The notes below the pieces were generated by a model. That model did not search any database. It saw nothing but the letters and a program-made list of their open reading frames with translations, and was not told the DNA's origin. From Kalmusia sp. IMI 367209 (Eukaryota > Ascomycota > Dothideomycetes > Pleosporales > Didymosphaeriaceae): a DNA stretch of 64,000 nt. Shown here in pieces: positions 23,294-35,000 of this stretch. The position numbers and the translations under genes are program-made. Location of the stretch: contig JAPEUQ010000002.1 of assembly GCA_027946365.1 (NCBI GenBank), positions 1,860,001 through 1,924,000 on the forward strand, written 5' to 3'. How positions within the stretch are numbered: position 1 is the stretch's first letter; every line of letters starts with the position of its first letter.

Positions 23294-26200
23294 CTATCCG
23301 CTCTTATCGTCATGAGCTGCAAATTTCGCTGAAGCACCGGTGTGCTTTTTTGAAGACTTTGCTGGCTTGCGATGATCTTTCGCACGACTCTTGCGCTTGC
23401 CACCTTCTTGTTGATTCAGGTTGGGCATATCAGTAGTGTAGAACCTAGACGTAGTGGGCTGAGCAGGGTCCGTGCTGTCTGAAGGCAGCCATGTATTGAT
23501 GTCTTGCCATGACACGATGTCATCCCTCTGATGCATGTGCTCAACGAAAGACTTCATAGGGGCGTATACACGTGTGTACATCCTAGGATTTTTTGGTTTT
23601 GATTGCCTGACACCAGCCCAAGAAGTTGCCGGTCCAGATCTGGAATTTCCGTGCGCGTGTGCTCTGAACGTTGAGGGCGCTAGGTTCTGCTATGAACTTC
23701 ATCTTGCTCATGGCGCCTTGAGGATTGTTAGCGCACAGAGAAACGAAACTAATGTCGACTTGCGATCCTTGAATGCCCCAGGTAGTTGTAAGGAAGCCTT
23801 CGACGCGGACCCTTGATTCTGGCGAGCCCGGACCGTATGCATTGAGTTTATTGCGAATGAAACGCTGCTGACCCTTGTACGGTGTGATGATGCCTATCAT
23901 TTCTGGTGTGACAGCCTGCTCGCTGCTCTTGGGCTCTGTGTGCAGTAGCATGGAGATGATGCGCACGATGTAGTCAGCCTCTGCCTCGTTGCAGTAGGAT
24001 GTGGTGCCTATGTACGGTACCGACTTGGCATTTGGTCCAGAGACATCAATTACAAGCCTCAGGCTATGCTTGTTCTTTCGCGCTCCTCCCAATCCCCTGT
24101 TGAGGACGCGCTTCAACAGCCTTTGGACTCTCGAGCCCTGGTTTGCTCGAGCCGATGTCTCAAGCTTACCATTGTAGAAATGGTGGTTAGACCAGTCCAT
24201 CAGAGTCTCGTGCGATCTGTACTGAGTCGTGAGCATGACGTGGTCGTATCGCTCATTTGGGTCTCTGAGGATCTGTTCGAACAGCGATATCTGAAGCGCG
24301 TTGATGGCTTCATTCTCATCCTTTGCCACGATCACTGGCTTGAGTTGCTTGTGATCACCAGAAGGGACCAAAGTCTTGATGTGCTCAGCGTAAGGCTCAA
24401 CGGTCATACAAACGTCTGGAATAGTGGCTTGGCTGGCTTCATCAATGAACATAACAACGGCCTTAAAGCCTTCTACGATTTCCTCGTTGCCGGCGCTGCC
24501 GCATATCGCGAAGACGATATCAACTTCATGCTCTAGGAAGAAAGCGGCGAGTTTGGCTTCGAGAGCCCTGACGTGTTTACGCTCCCTGTTGAGGGCTTCG
24601 CCTTGTTTGTTTCCAAGTTTGGGCATGGCACTGGCAAATTCCTTGGCAGTTCCGTTCATCGGGTGAGCCACGTCCGCTGCCCACGTATCTATCGCAGTAG
24701 CCTTACGAACGTGATAAAGGTAGTCGCCGTTGACCTCTTTGGCCGCCTCTATCGTCGCGAATTTGGCACTTGAGGCGGCTTGAGACGTCGTCTTGCGCGC
24801 TGAAGAATCCTCGAAGGCCGTGTAACCCCCTACGAACCGTACAGTCCGCTTTTTGATGGCTTCCTCGGCGACTTTGTCGAAGGAGGTGAGGGCAGCATCG
24901 ACAGTTTTGTTTGATGGGCAAGTGAACATGACTTTTCGACCGCGGCGAGCGTGTTCGTTCGCCGCGTGCGCGACTGTGGTAGTCTTTCCAGTGCCCGGAG
25001 GACCGTAGATGGGCCCGACGCCAGTGGAAGTCTTGAACGTTAGTATGACGCCTTGTCGCTGTTTCTCGTCGAGTCCCCGGGCTGCCAGCCGGTTGTTCAT
25101 ATCTTCGATGTCAGCTTGTGTAACTTCTTGACTGAGGGAGCCCTGCTTTGCCTCGTTGATTGTAAAGGGCGCCCTGAAGCAAAGTGCCTGTAGATCGACT
25201 CCGTGGTCGCGCTTCACACGCAAACGAGCCAAATTCTCAGTGCAATTTCGAGCACGATTGGTAGTCATAGCATCATTACGGAAGGTGACAGTGACATTGA
25301 TTGCTTCGGTGGGGAATTCGTGCGCATCGCCGGTGACTTGGGCCGCAAAGTCGTAGTCCAGGGCTGCATTTTCGGTAGCGTTACCAGCGCCGATGGATTC
25401 AACGACCACGCCCGTGTACTTAAGCTGCTTGCCGTGACCGTAATAAATGTGCAGGTCAATGCCTACATCTGGATCAGGCCTGACGCTTTCGGCGATCATC
25501 CCACCGTCAAGTGCAGGAAGTGTGATGTGGACGAAGTAGCCTCCCCAAACAGTGTCCATCTGCTTGAAACGCGCCTGGCACACACCCTTTGCTCGCTGCT
25601 GCATCCGATCGATGATTACCTTCTGATTCTGGCGTTCTCGAGATAGGCCAAGGCGAACAACGAAGGCACACTCATCCACGCTTGGATAGATGGCAAACTT
25701 ACTAAAGGCAGCCCAGTTGAGTTCCTGCACCTTATGTGCTCGCCCGCCTTGGGTAGCAGAAGTAGCCATCCATTTGGTGACTAACCACCTGGGTGGACAT
25801 AAGTCGTTGAGAATGGCTTTCGAGCCGAAGATTGTCGATGTGCCTTTCCAATCCGAGCTCGGCGTGTCGTGCTGAAGTTGGTAGAACCACCAATTGCCGA
25901 ACGAGGTGCAGAGATACATTACTCCGATGAAGTAGGTTTTGAACTTGATGATCTGAGCCAACTCATCATGGTTCTTATACCATATCTTCCGGTAGACAAC
26001 GAGTTCCTCAGCCTGATCAAGCTGCCAGATGTTTCGCTCAAAGTCATTCATGGTCTTGGATTCATTCTCGTCGACGGCCTTATTGCGAACTTGAGTCAGC
26101 TCTAGTTGCGTAAGCCCTAGCCAGAGTGGACGACACTTGAACGCCTTTTTGTCGCATGCGCCAGGTGCGATGAGCCTAAGATGGAGCCGAAGCAATTCTT

Positions 26201-26918
26201 TCGCTTGAGCCAGTTCCGTTAGATTGCTATAGCCGTGTGCGAGTTTCTTGAAGGCTTGGACGTTCGCTTCAGTCATGTCGTTGGCGTAGACCGTCATGTT
26301 GATCCCAGCTCGCAAGGTTTCAATTGATCCGTCCGCCCTCTTAGACCTCTCAGCTGGAACGACGGAGTTGGCGAAGACCCGATAAATGACCCAAGCACCT
26401 GAGCCGGGGTGCTGGAGATGCAAGTTGACCGACGGCATCTGGGAGTCAGTGCTAAAAGATATTCGAACGCCCTTTGCAACCTGCTTCCCGTCCTTGTTAA
26501 TCGCGCCAGCCTTCGAATACTTATTGCCAGCAAGGCGCGGAAACTTCTTGTCCACAAAGTGGATCTCGGCTGGGTTCATCCGATGCACGTGTGAAGAAGC
26601 GCCAAAGTTGGGCCGATCGCATCCACGATACTCAGCGTGAACGGCGCTTAGGTCAATGCCGTCGATATCTTTTAGGTACGGATTGGCCTCGTCCTTCTTG
26701 AACTCGACGAACCTGAAGTGCTCAGGTAACTTGTCCACCACCCGCTGGAAAGCTCTAGCCGTCTCAGACTGCGGCTGGTCCTCAGTGCCACTCATCGCGA
26801 CATCTGGATCCGACTCATAGTCAGATGAGGCCTCTTCACGATCCCTGTACGTATTCGGCGGGACTGGCTGGCCTTGTGGGCCAAGCCTCTCAAAGAAGTT
26901 CGTCGATGAGCTCGACAT
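23294..26918 (-). CDS. UPF1-like superfamily 1 helicase, frameshift near 3' end
   Basis: Single-exon gene. The ATG at 26918 (MSSSSTNFFERLGPQG) is chosen because the upstream part of the frame starts with a non-ATG codon. The main frame stops at 23583 after about 1,110 aa. Helicase motifs are in order: Walker A YGPPGTGKTTTVA near residue 640, Walker B MFIDEASQATIP near 826, GDHKQLKPV, TTQYRSHE near 900, IGIITPYKGQQRF, then GIQGSQVDISFVSL and VQSTRARKF. These are the AAA_11/AAA_12 halves of UPF1/SMUBP2-type helicases; the UPF1 Cys/His domain is absent and the first 600 residues match nothing I know. Right before the stop, a run of six A (23589-23594) shifts the frame. With one A fewer the chain would continue about 97 residues through a basic tail (KRKSRAKDHRKPAKSSKK) to 23294. 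So the tail may be real. Confidence 0.85.
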
Positions 26919-26933
26919 TGCTTTGAGAAAAAA

Positions 26934-26962
26934 GTGTTTTTTTCCTTTGAAAGGAAAAACAC
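26934..26962. repeat. short perfect-stem hairpin upstream of helicase start
   Basis: The arms GTGTTTTT..CCTTT and GAAAGGAAAAACAC are complementary with almost no loop. It lies 16 bp 5' of the helicase ATG, within the presumed 5' leader, where it might affect transcription or translation. Seen directly; effect unknown. Confidence 0.6.
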
Positions 26963-27757
26963 TACTCGGGATACCCCAAAGTAGCAAAAAGAAACACTAA
27001 ACGTAAAGACGGCAGTGCTCTTGTTACCTCTGTGTCGTACAACACAGAAGCCGCTCGAGACACCTAATGAAAGGGTCTCGCACCACGAGGGATTTGGAGA
27101 GCGACACACACAAGCTACGCTTTGTCTTTGAACGCCTGCCACGCAAGTCAGCAGCTGCTTTGGCACATAGGTGCAAGCTCGTGTGCGTCGGCGGTTCGCA
27201 ATGGCGTAGAATATAGCTCCGCTCCGATGCAAAACTTACCAGAACACTGACGGCAGAGACACAAATGGCGAGTGAGGTGAGGAGCAAGAGTGGCAGGACA
27301 GGCTAGTAGATATATCAATCGACAAATTGCGCCAAGACTTTCCTGGCCAACCCGACTCCGCGCGCAGAAACGGCGTCCAGAAGGCAGGAGCGGCGCCAGT
27401 AGGCTAGCTCATATCGAGGAAAAACTGGCGGTGAGAGTGAGACCCGCTATACCTACATATCATTCCAAGACATTGCAGGTATCCGGTGCAGCCCACGTCT
27501 CGCTGGTCCACAGTATTGAGGCTGAATTCACTCCCAGACTTCTTATCAAAGTGTATAGATACAAGCTCTGTAAAATTTCCTGTTTTCACCAAGAATGTTT
27601 TTCTAAAATCGTAAACTTCAGATGTGTTCATCGCTATAGCATAAGCCTGACCTTGCAGTAATAAGGTAATTCGTTTTATTAGCTCCTACTCAGGCATCAT
27701 TGGGAGAGATTGCGCCACGGCATCAGACGTCATAAGACGTCGTCGAGGACGGGTTGT

Positions 27758-27885
27758 AAGGGCTCACACTCAGGAATCGTAGAAAGGCTCACACTCGGAC
27801 ATCGTAGAAGGGCTTGCACCCAGAAATCGTGAGGGCTTGCACCCAGGAATAAGGGCTCACACCCAAGTATCGTGGAAGTGCTTGC
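27758..27885. repeat. degenerate minisatellite, about 25 bp unit
   Basis: About six head-to-tail copies of AGGGCTYRCACYCAGGAATC followed by GTRGA, each diverged by substitutions and small deletions. The last copy runs directly into the duplicated metalloprotease exon. Confidence 0.8.
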
Positions 27886-28047
27886 ATTTGATGACAATCC
27901 CGGGCGGCAACACCCCTCGTAAACAAGTGGGACCAGAACATCAACGATGGCAGGCGCGTTCGCGCCGCACTAAACGTCTTCTCTAGGATCCTACCAAACC
28001 GCGGCGCGACTAGCAAATCATTCAAGAACACCATACAACGTAGGTAA
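27886..28047 (+). pseudogene. truncated duplicate of metalloprotease exon 1
   Basis: The stretch matches 19190-19441 of the intact gene with scattered substitutions. It begins ATTTGATGACAATC, jumps from GGCGGCAA straight to CCTCGTAAAC (about 93 bp of the parent missing), and continues through CGCGCCGCACTRAACGTCTT to the exon end. It keeps the parent's splice donor CAACGTAGGTAA, so the copy arose from genomic DNA, not from mRNA. There is no start codon or signal peptide and no downstream exons, so it cannot make a protease. Confidence 0.85.
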
Positions 28048-28534
28048 TCCCGGCGTGGCGGTAATTGCGCATATTCCGATCATTCTGTCTCGGACCCCAT
28101 GATTGGGATGTTCCACCTTGATATTACGTTGTACATGAGAGAAAATCGAAATGACGAAACATTTGTCAATCAAGTGACTGATATTGGCTACGGATCCTCT
28201 TATTACCCTCTTCTTCATCCTCCTCGACCAAATAATTGATGGCCTCGCTTTCGGTGTCTACGCCGCCAGCATCCTGCGAATCGCGGCTTAAATGCTATCG
28301 AAATATCTCATAGCGACTACATTCGCACTCGTTACGTTCATCGGTACACATTATATTCACCTTGGAATTCAACGGAATAAGAATTAGTCTAGGGAATAGA
28401 TTGAATATTGCCCCTCTCAACTGGTTATCGCTTGTAAGTTCGTGCACGAAGGTGCCTGAGCTACGAGTTCACACTATCAATGATTCGGAAAAGGTACATT
28501 CATTATCATATCAACATACTTCGCTATTTCAAGA

Positions 28535-29833
28535 TCACCTCTGGGCTGATACAGTCTCAGTCATTAATATCAAGGACGGATCGCTACCCAAGTGACCTCC
28601 AATCGAAGTTTCTATTGGTACGACTTCTTCCGAGAGGCTGCGCAACCTTGAGCCCCAGATGCTTCGCATTGGTTGAGTGAACTGGTTTCTCTTGAGAATG
28701 CCCAGCGTGGGTAGACAGGATGCAAGTAACCCAACTTGCACTTCAATACAATACCAGAACAACTGACATGTAATCATGACTATTTGTGATGGGTCAGGAC
28801 TCAGCCAACATAACTGCGCAGAGGATAACTTACGCGCTTCGTCCAAGCTAGGGTCGTTACCCGCCCTGTAAGACCAGTTCATCCACAACAACCGGAGGAG
28901 GGACGACACAGAGGCACTGTCAAATATATTAGACACGGAAGGCGGTTCTGGTGAGAGAACATTACAAGATGCCTAGAAGAAATACTGCTGTGACTCCGAC
29001 TTTCTTTGTCTTACTCAGACGTAGGCGCCAAATCTCACCTCGTGGTCAGTTTCGCTACAATTGTACACAACAGATCGGAAGACTTACAAATGGGATTGGA
29101 ATCAAAATTATGATTACATCAGTGATAAAATCAGATATTACAAAAGCCCGCCCAATCTGAAAAGCATTGAGGCAGTGATCGACCCAACCCCACGGCGAAT
29201 CCCATATGATGTACCAATCAGTCTTGCAGACAAAAAGCATTACAATAAATATGCCACTACCCCACAGCACGATGATGCACATCATGCCACAGATAAATAG
29301 ATTTCGGGCATCGCGGAAATTTTCCTTGTCCGCGACGAAGATGCGTCGGTAGAGGCACAGGCAACTTAGCTTAATTAACGAAAGCGAGACTGGAGCGAGG
29401 AGCAACGCGATATATTCATGCTGAACTCATCAGTCATGCAGTGCTGTAAAGTCTTATTTGTAACTTGCCTTTCGTGACTGAGATCCCAATGTCGGGTCTT
29501 CTGAGCTATTGACTGGGTATGCGAGCTTCCTGGTGCCGACCCCTGCACGCGTCAGCCTAGGTCACCATGCAATAGCATTAAGCGCACCATAAAAGATATT
29601 CACAGCCATGCTTATCGATAGGATCTTACGAAAGATTAGCGAATGTCATTGCTGGGGGATGGCTCACTGACTAGGCTTGGTACACTCAGCCAATCATCTA
29701 CCAAATACGGCTGCTTGCGAAGTTTTCGAGAACTGAAGCGTAGAAAGACTGCGACGATATCCAAGGTAGTAAGGATTGTAAAGGCTGCGATAAGGCTTGC
29801 TGGGGAAGGAACACCCAAGTAATACTCGACCAT
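28535..29833 (-). CDS. SAT4/rhodopsin-like seven-helix membrane protein
   Basis: Predicted 322 aa in six exons: 29833-29668, 29542-29469, 29420-29088, 29033-28966, 28916-28834 and 28779-28535. Phases close exactly. The second intron uses a GC donor (GCAAGT), the others GT. Membrane segments include SLIAAFTILTTLDIVAVFL, YIALLLAPVSLSLIKL, ICGMMCIIVLWGSGIFIVML and the diagnostic IPIPFIWRLRLSKTKKVGV then TAVFLLG. The last helix reads FWYCIEVQVGLLASCLPTLG, with the acidic residue and CLPTL typical of the SAT4 family. The first loop carries the usual LVDDWLS. Cellular role is unknown; members are found at the plasma membrane and are common in plant-associated ascomycetes. The start at 29833 is the first ATG directly before the first helix. 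Confidence 0.85.
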
Positions 29834-31597
29834 CCTGATTTGTGGATCTTGATCGTGTTCAGCACGACCCAGAGCAGCAATTCGCGCCACTGATAGGGTG
29901 AGCGATATGCAGTCGGATCATGGGTTTCATTCGAATTTTTTTAAACGGAAAGAACCATTTCCCGAACGCTTCGCTTGTGGATCGCCTTTCTAAGATACGG
30001 CACTGTCTAGGCATCAGTTGACAGCTTGTGGCCCCCACACATTATCTTACCAGCTTTGTCACACTGAACTCGGGACCCGGCTATCGTCGTGGGGGCTGTT
30101 AAGACTACTAGTCGTGCTGTGTGTGACCTAGAGACACATTCTAGATGCAAATCACTACTATGTAGGTCAAAAGATCATCTATAGACGGAGCACGTCGCGC
30201 CCGATTGCGAACAGTGCTGGAATTCTTAGTGGAGGGTCATGCGGTGTATAGTTATATCGGAACTACTGTAGTGGAAGGGTGGTGGTGACGGTCGGTTGCG
30301 GGAGTACATGCTCCAGTCCCTCCCATTTGTATGTTGCAATTTCTGCGCGGGAGTAAAGATAGCCCCCAAATCATCTGACACGCGGTATACGACCGAAGGT
30401 GACCAATGAGATCATTGTGGCTTTGCTTGGCGCCGGAAACCTGATATCGGTTCCAAGTTGTCGGAACATTGTCAAATTTATCGCAGCACAGGTATTCATG
30501 CTGAGGGTTTTATCTCAAAAAGATAAATTCAGTACGTAGGATAGTTATATAAGATTGGATATGAGCTTACACTAAAATCTTCGCCAATAAGCTCCCCTGG
30601 GAGAGTATATAGAACCGGAAATGTCCAGAAGAACGAGAAATGGTTTGCACGATACATGCTATTGAGGGCCATGCTATTGGGAGCTATCCAAGTTTCTTTG
30701 AGTATCGGGCTTGTCATCAGACCGATATCTCCCTCTCTCCCCTACTTCTGCTTCTCCTCCAATGTCTCCGACGACTTAACAATGAAACCTTGCCCCGGAG
30801 AACCACGCATAGTGAGTAGATTCATAATTGCATTGGAATCATGTGGATAATACTGGTTGAAACTTCGCATTTCTCAATATGTCCATGACTATGTAATTGT
30901 TCTTTTGGCTGACACTACTACGAAACGAGACAGCAGGAACCCACGCCAAAAGACTTACCTTCCTTGGATAAGTGTTCTAAAAGTAGAATGGTATGACTAA
31001 GTAAGCGGTAGTATGTAATGAATACAACGTTGGCAGAAAAGGGTTGAGCAGCTTGAGGATGGTTTTTGGGTGCAGGTAGTCTACTACCCTAACGAGCACA
31101 ACCTCACTTCAGAATGCAACTCAGAGAATGTATTTCCACAAGACTCTTTTAATATCGACAATTCGACTCGTTGAGATGTCATTCTATCTATCCTTAGTGT
31201 CGGAGTAGTCTAGATGGTTGCCTCGATTGAATCTACATTCACGCTCGGAGCGCCGAGTTTTTTCTCGGTAGGCGAGACTCAGAGTAGTCCTAGTCTAACG
31301 CAGCAAAGGCCTACTACAGTGTGATAAGCTAATGATCCTAGATGCTGCTCTATCCAGGTGTTTTGGATCATCGTACCTATTATCTTGACATCATCATCCA
31401 TCGAGTACACTTCAGCTTTTGGAATGTGCTCTACGGCCGTCTCATGAGAAGATGAAGTCGGTAGCGCTGGACAATAGCGAGATCATTACTAGTTACTGAA
31501 TTTCAGATGACTGTTGAATACCGGTTAACGACATACAGATCAATCAGCTTTAGCTGATTGATTGTCGACCATATATTTGTAGCACTGGAGGAGCATA
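29834..31597. other. intergenic flank left of the transposon island
   Basis: No gene recognised. Composition is ordinary up to the island edge, with no visible RIP signature. Confidence 0.55.
31541..31560. repeat. perfect short palindrome next to island edge
   Basis: The sequence CAATCAGCT-TT-AGCTGATTG forms a 9 bp stem with a 2 bp loop, 37 bp before the first transposon base. No proven role. Confidence 0.7.
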
Positions 31598-31711
31598 CAG
31601 CTCAGCCGACTGGTCAAAAAGCCAAGCCTACTGGTGGGGTCCGAGCTTCCTCGTGCCAAGCAGTAGGCTTGGCTTTCAAATTAACCAACCAGTCGGCTGA
31701 GCTTTACTAAT
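31598..31711 (+). repeat. left terminal inverted repeat, itself a fold-back
   Basis: Outer arms AGCTCAGCCGACTGGT and ACCAGTCGGCTGAGCT and inner arms AAGCCAAGCCTACTG and CAGTAGGCTTGGCTT make an almost perfect long stem with a central loop of about 27 bp. Both arms here are unmutated. Confidence 0.9.
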
Positions 31712-31981
31712 CACGAGTCTTATGTAAAATATAAAAAAACAAGAGGATATAAATATGTTCTTAGCGTGTTTATATCCTATTCATCTCCTAATTGCAAACG
31801 CCTCCGTCTCTTAAATAAATCTAGCTCCTTTTTCTTAATAACTTACTACTCTACCTTTAGCTTAGTTTCTAATAGTTTTAATTTAATCTACTACCTTCGC
31901 TAATCTATTTCTTACTAAGAAAATTGCCCAATAGTCCTAATAGAACGTGTTAATAATATATTCTAAACGGATTATAGAATA
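31712..31981. mobile_element. left inner remnant of the outer element
   Basis: AT-rich and RIP-mutated. The minus strand shows a decayed basic, coiled-coil-like stretch. Near 31946-31972 it contains GAACGTGTTAATAATATATT, the same degenerate motif family found many times at 54,700-57,600, which ties the two sides together as one element. Confidence 0.55.
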
Positions 31982-31989
31982 TTTATAAA
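31982..31989. repeat. hAT target site duplication, left
   Basis: TTTATAAA directly before the hAT end; partner TTTATAAG at 37965-37972 (one G/A difference, as RIP would give). The 8 bp length is diagnostic of hAT. Confidence 0.8.
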
Positions 31990-32005
31990 TAGACTGGCAA
32001 ATGGG

Positions 32006-32190
32006 TTGGGGTTAACCATAGATAGATTGGGGTTAGGTTAGCTATTACTAAGTATTAGGTATAGGTTGGGGTTGGGTCGCACGAACCTTAGGTGTAGGTT
32101 AAGGTTAAATCATATAGACCCTAGGTGTAGGTTAGGGTTAGGTCGTACGGACCTTAGGTATAGGTTAGATTAAGGATTTCTATCTAGGTT
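32006..32190 (+). repeat. telomere-like subterminal repeats, left hAT end
   Basis: Repeated GGTTAGGGTTAGG, TAGGTATAGGTTGGGGTT and similar, separated by short spacers such as GTCGTACGGACC. This looks like TTAGGG/TTAGGTATAGG units blurred by RIP. Confidence 0.8.
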
Positions 32191-32399
32191 AGATTTATAT
32201 AACGGTAATTTATATTAATATTTTATATAATTCTATTACTAGAAAGTATATTTAGGAAACATCTATAACTTTATAGAATACTCTACTAGTGGAAGTTAGA
32301 GATATAAACTATTTATTTATAATAGCTATTAAACATGATAATATAAAGGAGGTTAAACCCTTTAACGTTTACGTAGTTGAAGTATTTACTCCTATTTAC

Positions 32400-35000
32400 A
32401 CTAGGAATATATACAATATCTTCCTGCTCTATAATCTCTTCTTCATCTATAACCTCTTCCTCCTCTATAATCTCTTCCTCCTCTATACTATCTATATAAT
32501 CTGAATAGGTTAGAAGCTTAAAAAGATTATTTACTCTATTATAAGGTACTAGACTATTCTCTGTAATAATATATTGCTCCTTCTCTTAAAAAATTATATG
32601 CTTAAAAACATAATCTACTAAATTCTCTAGGCTAAAAGATGGTGTCTCTAATCTCCAATTATATCTCTTATAATATTAAAAACACGCTTAATACTTACTA
32701 TAGTAATCTAAATAGATAGAATATCTTTTATAATTTAGATAAGATAAGGATAAATATCCTCATTTACTTTCCACCACTATAAAATATCAAAAGATTCACC
32801 TATAATAATATAAGATGTACTTAGATAAGCTTTTTCTTCCTAACGTGCTACCCTTACTCTTCTTCTATATATTATAAGCTAGTACCCTAATTTTGGCTAA
32901 ATACTAAAATACTACTTAACTATAATTAGTTTAAGGATGGGGGCTTCGGAACCACTCTATACCTAATAATTATCTAGGATAGGTAGTTAAGACTAGAGTA
33001 AAATCTCTAGTTTCTTTATTATTATAGCGATTAAGGTATTAAAGAAATTACTAGTAGTAATTATACTTATCCTAAGCTTCTTAAGTATTATCCTATAGAT
33101 AGTATTAGTGATTACTATAATAAATAACTATAATAATAGTATCTTATATGCTATAAGCTTTTGTATTAGATTAAGAATAGTTACGTAGTTAAATAAGAAG
33201 CCCGCTCTATATCTATTTTTAAATAGTACTTGCTTAGTTTAGCTCATCCTTTTCTAGCTATAGCTTTTACTACTATTAGTTACTCTATATTATCTCTATT
33301 CTTTAAATCTTCACTAAGCTCTTCCGTCATCTTATCTAAAAAATCAAAGAGTTAGTTATATATAAGCTAGATATATTAGATCTATAGTTTTTAGTTCTAA
33401 CTTAAAGAGTTAGTTATATCCTTAAACCTCTTTAGCATAGCTGTGATAAGCTTAGGTAGTGCTACTCAGTATAAGATAGTTAAAGTTATTTAAGGTCATA
33501 GAAATCTATCTCTACGTTATTATTATTACTGGTAGCCCTAGTAATATAAGGAGTCGTTTTTAAGTTAATTTCTTATTTAAGCCATTTATTAATATATAAC
33601 TAGAGCTTAACTGCGCGGTCACATATATTGAACGTTGAATTCTAATAAGTTCTCACATCTTATATAATAGAGAGACGTTCTTTTTAGTAGTAGGGATTAC
33701 TAAGTAGTAATAAAACGTTTAAAATATTATAAAAATTAATTAATCGCTTTATATATTGCCCAAAGCTAGCCATAACTTAGTCTATAATAAATATCTATAA
33801 TAAAAGCTAGCTTACCTTCCAAAGAGAATTCAGTATTAAAATTTCTAATTAAATCTTATTTATATGGCGCTATTATAGATTCTCTTTAACCTCTAGCTCA
33901 CTAGGAGCTGCTAGCTTAAGATGCTAAATGATATCCTAGACAACTAGATTAATAATATAAGCGAGGCATAGAACCGTATTCTTAATAGAATCCTAATTAA
34001 TACCTTTTCTTATAGTTAAGTTTAGATAGTACGAGCTAGTATTCTATTATTACTAATATTATTATATATAATAGCTAGAAGTTGCTGCTTAGTATTCATA
34101 TTAGATAGAACCTATAGTACTTCTAATACTATAGAAGTACCTATATAGCTTCCACGAATTGGGATAAAATCAAGTAGCTTCTTACAAAATTCCTAGTTAT
34201 TATTAATATAGTACCCCTTTACTATAAGAAAGCTAAGATGGTTTCTTATAGACTAAGTATTTAAGATAATTAAGATCTTCGTAGTTTTACAAAGATCATA
34301 AAGTAGAGAAGCTTTAGCTATTTTAACTTAATTCTAGAATATTAACTATAATTTATAATAGCTCATTATCACAGTATTAGGCCTAAGGTATTAAAGAAAG
34401 CGTTAAAAGGATGGCCTCTCTACTATTTAGAAAGACTAGTTATTATCTATTACCACCCATATAAGTTTATTCTCATAGGTCATAGGAGAATACAATGGGA
34501 CTAATATTATAATATTTTAATAATATAGAGGCCGGGCTATAGATATAGATAACTAAATATATATAGGAGTTAGAGTCTCCTTATAAGATTAAGTATTAAG
34601 ATGATTTATAAGATGCTTAGTTTTAATTATTTTAACTATTAGATATTGAAGTGTAAATCGCAATTAAGATAGAATATATATAGGTAATCATCTATATACT
34701 ATACAGCCTCTCTAAATTAGGTCAGATTTGGCCAAAATAAGAGGTTAAATTCTATCATAGATTATGAGTTAAAGGATCTATAGCCTATATAGTTTTACTC
34801 TACTATTTATTCTATATAGAACGAATTTCGCTTTATTCCTCATTATATTCATTATTTATAGATGGATATTTAATTAATATTAGGTATTCTAAGTTCCCCT
34901 CTAATAATTTAGGGGCGCTTAATTAGAATTAATTAAGGATAGGTGGAAACTGTGGGGATTAAAGAGCAGATGCCATAAGTAGAATAGATAAGAATAGTAA
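32400..35000 (-). pseudogene. decayed hAT transposase
   Basis: Read on the minus strand with stops ignored. The RNase-H-like core shows EFCKKLLDFIPIRGSYIG, then ISNNRILARTI and CLAYIINLVV followed by DII.HLK (33,900-34,200), the typical fungal hAT order (DNASNNRTLA ... CLAHIINLVVQDILKHLK). The C-terminal dimerisation domain appears at about 32,570-32,700 as RVFNIIRDIIGD.RHHLLA. An acidic EEEEIIEEEEVIDEEEII tail lies at about 32,400-32,500. Many W/Q/R codons are now stops (C-to-T and G-to-A), so no protein can be made. The N-terminal zinc-finger region was not resolved. Outer limits are approximate. Confidence 0.8.

Larger units (their letters stand above)
26963..28534. other. intergenic with repeat and duplicated exon
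   Basis: It contains the helicase promoter, no intact gene, a minisatellite (27758-27885) and a broken metalloprotease exon (27886-28047). A plus-strand frame at 27290-27661 shows no domain. Confidence 0.5.

Noticed and set aside
32006..32190. True chromosome end or internal telomere
   Set aside because: The TTAGGG-like units are imperfect, occur as an inverted pair exactly inside hAT ends with an 8 bp target duplication, and normal genes lie on both sides.
32289..32504. 71 aa frame in the AT island, apparently hydrophobic
   Set aside because: It is the antisense of the acidic EEE-rich tail of the hAT transposase; low complexity, not a gene.
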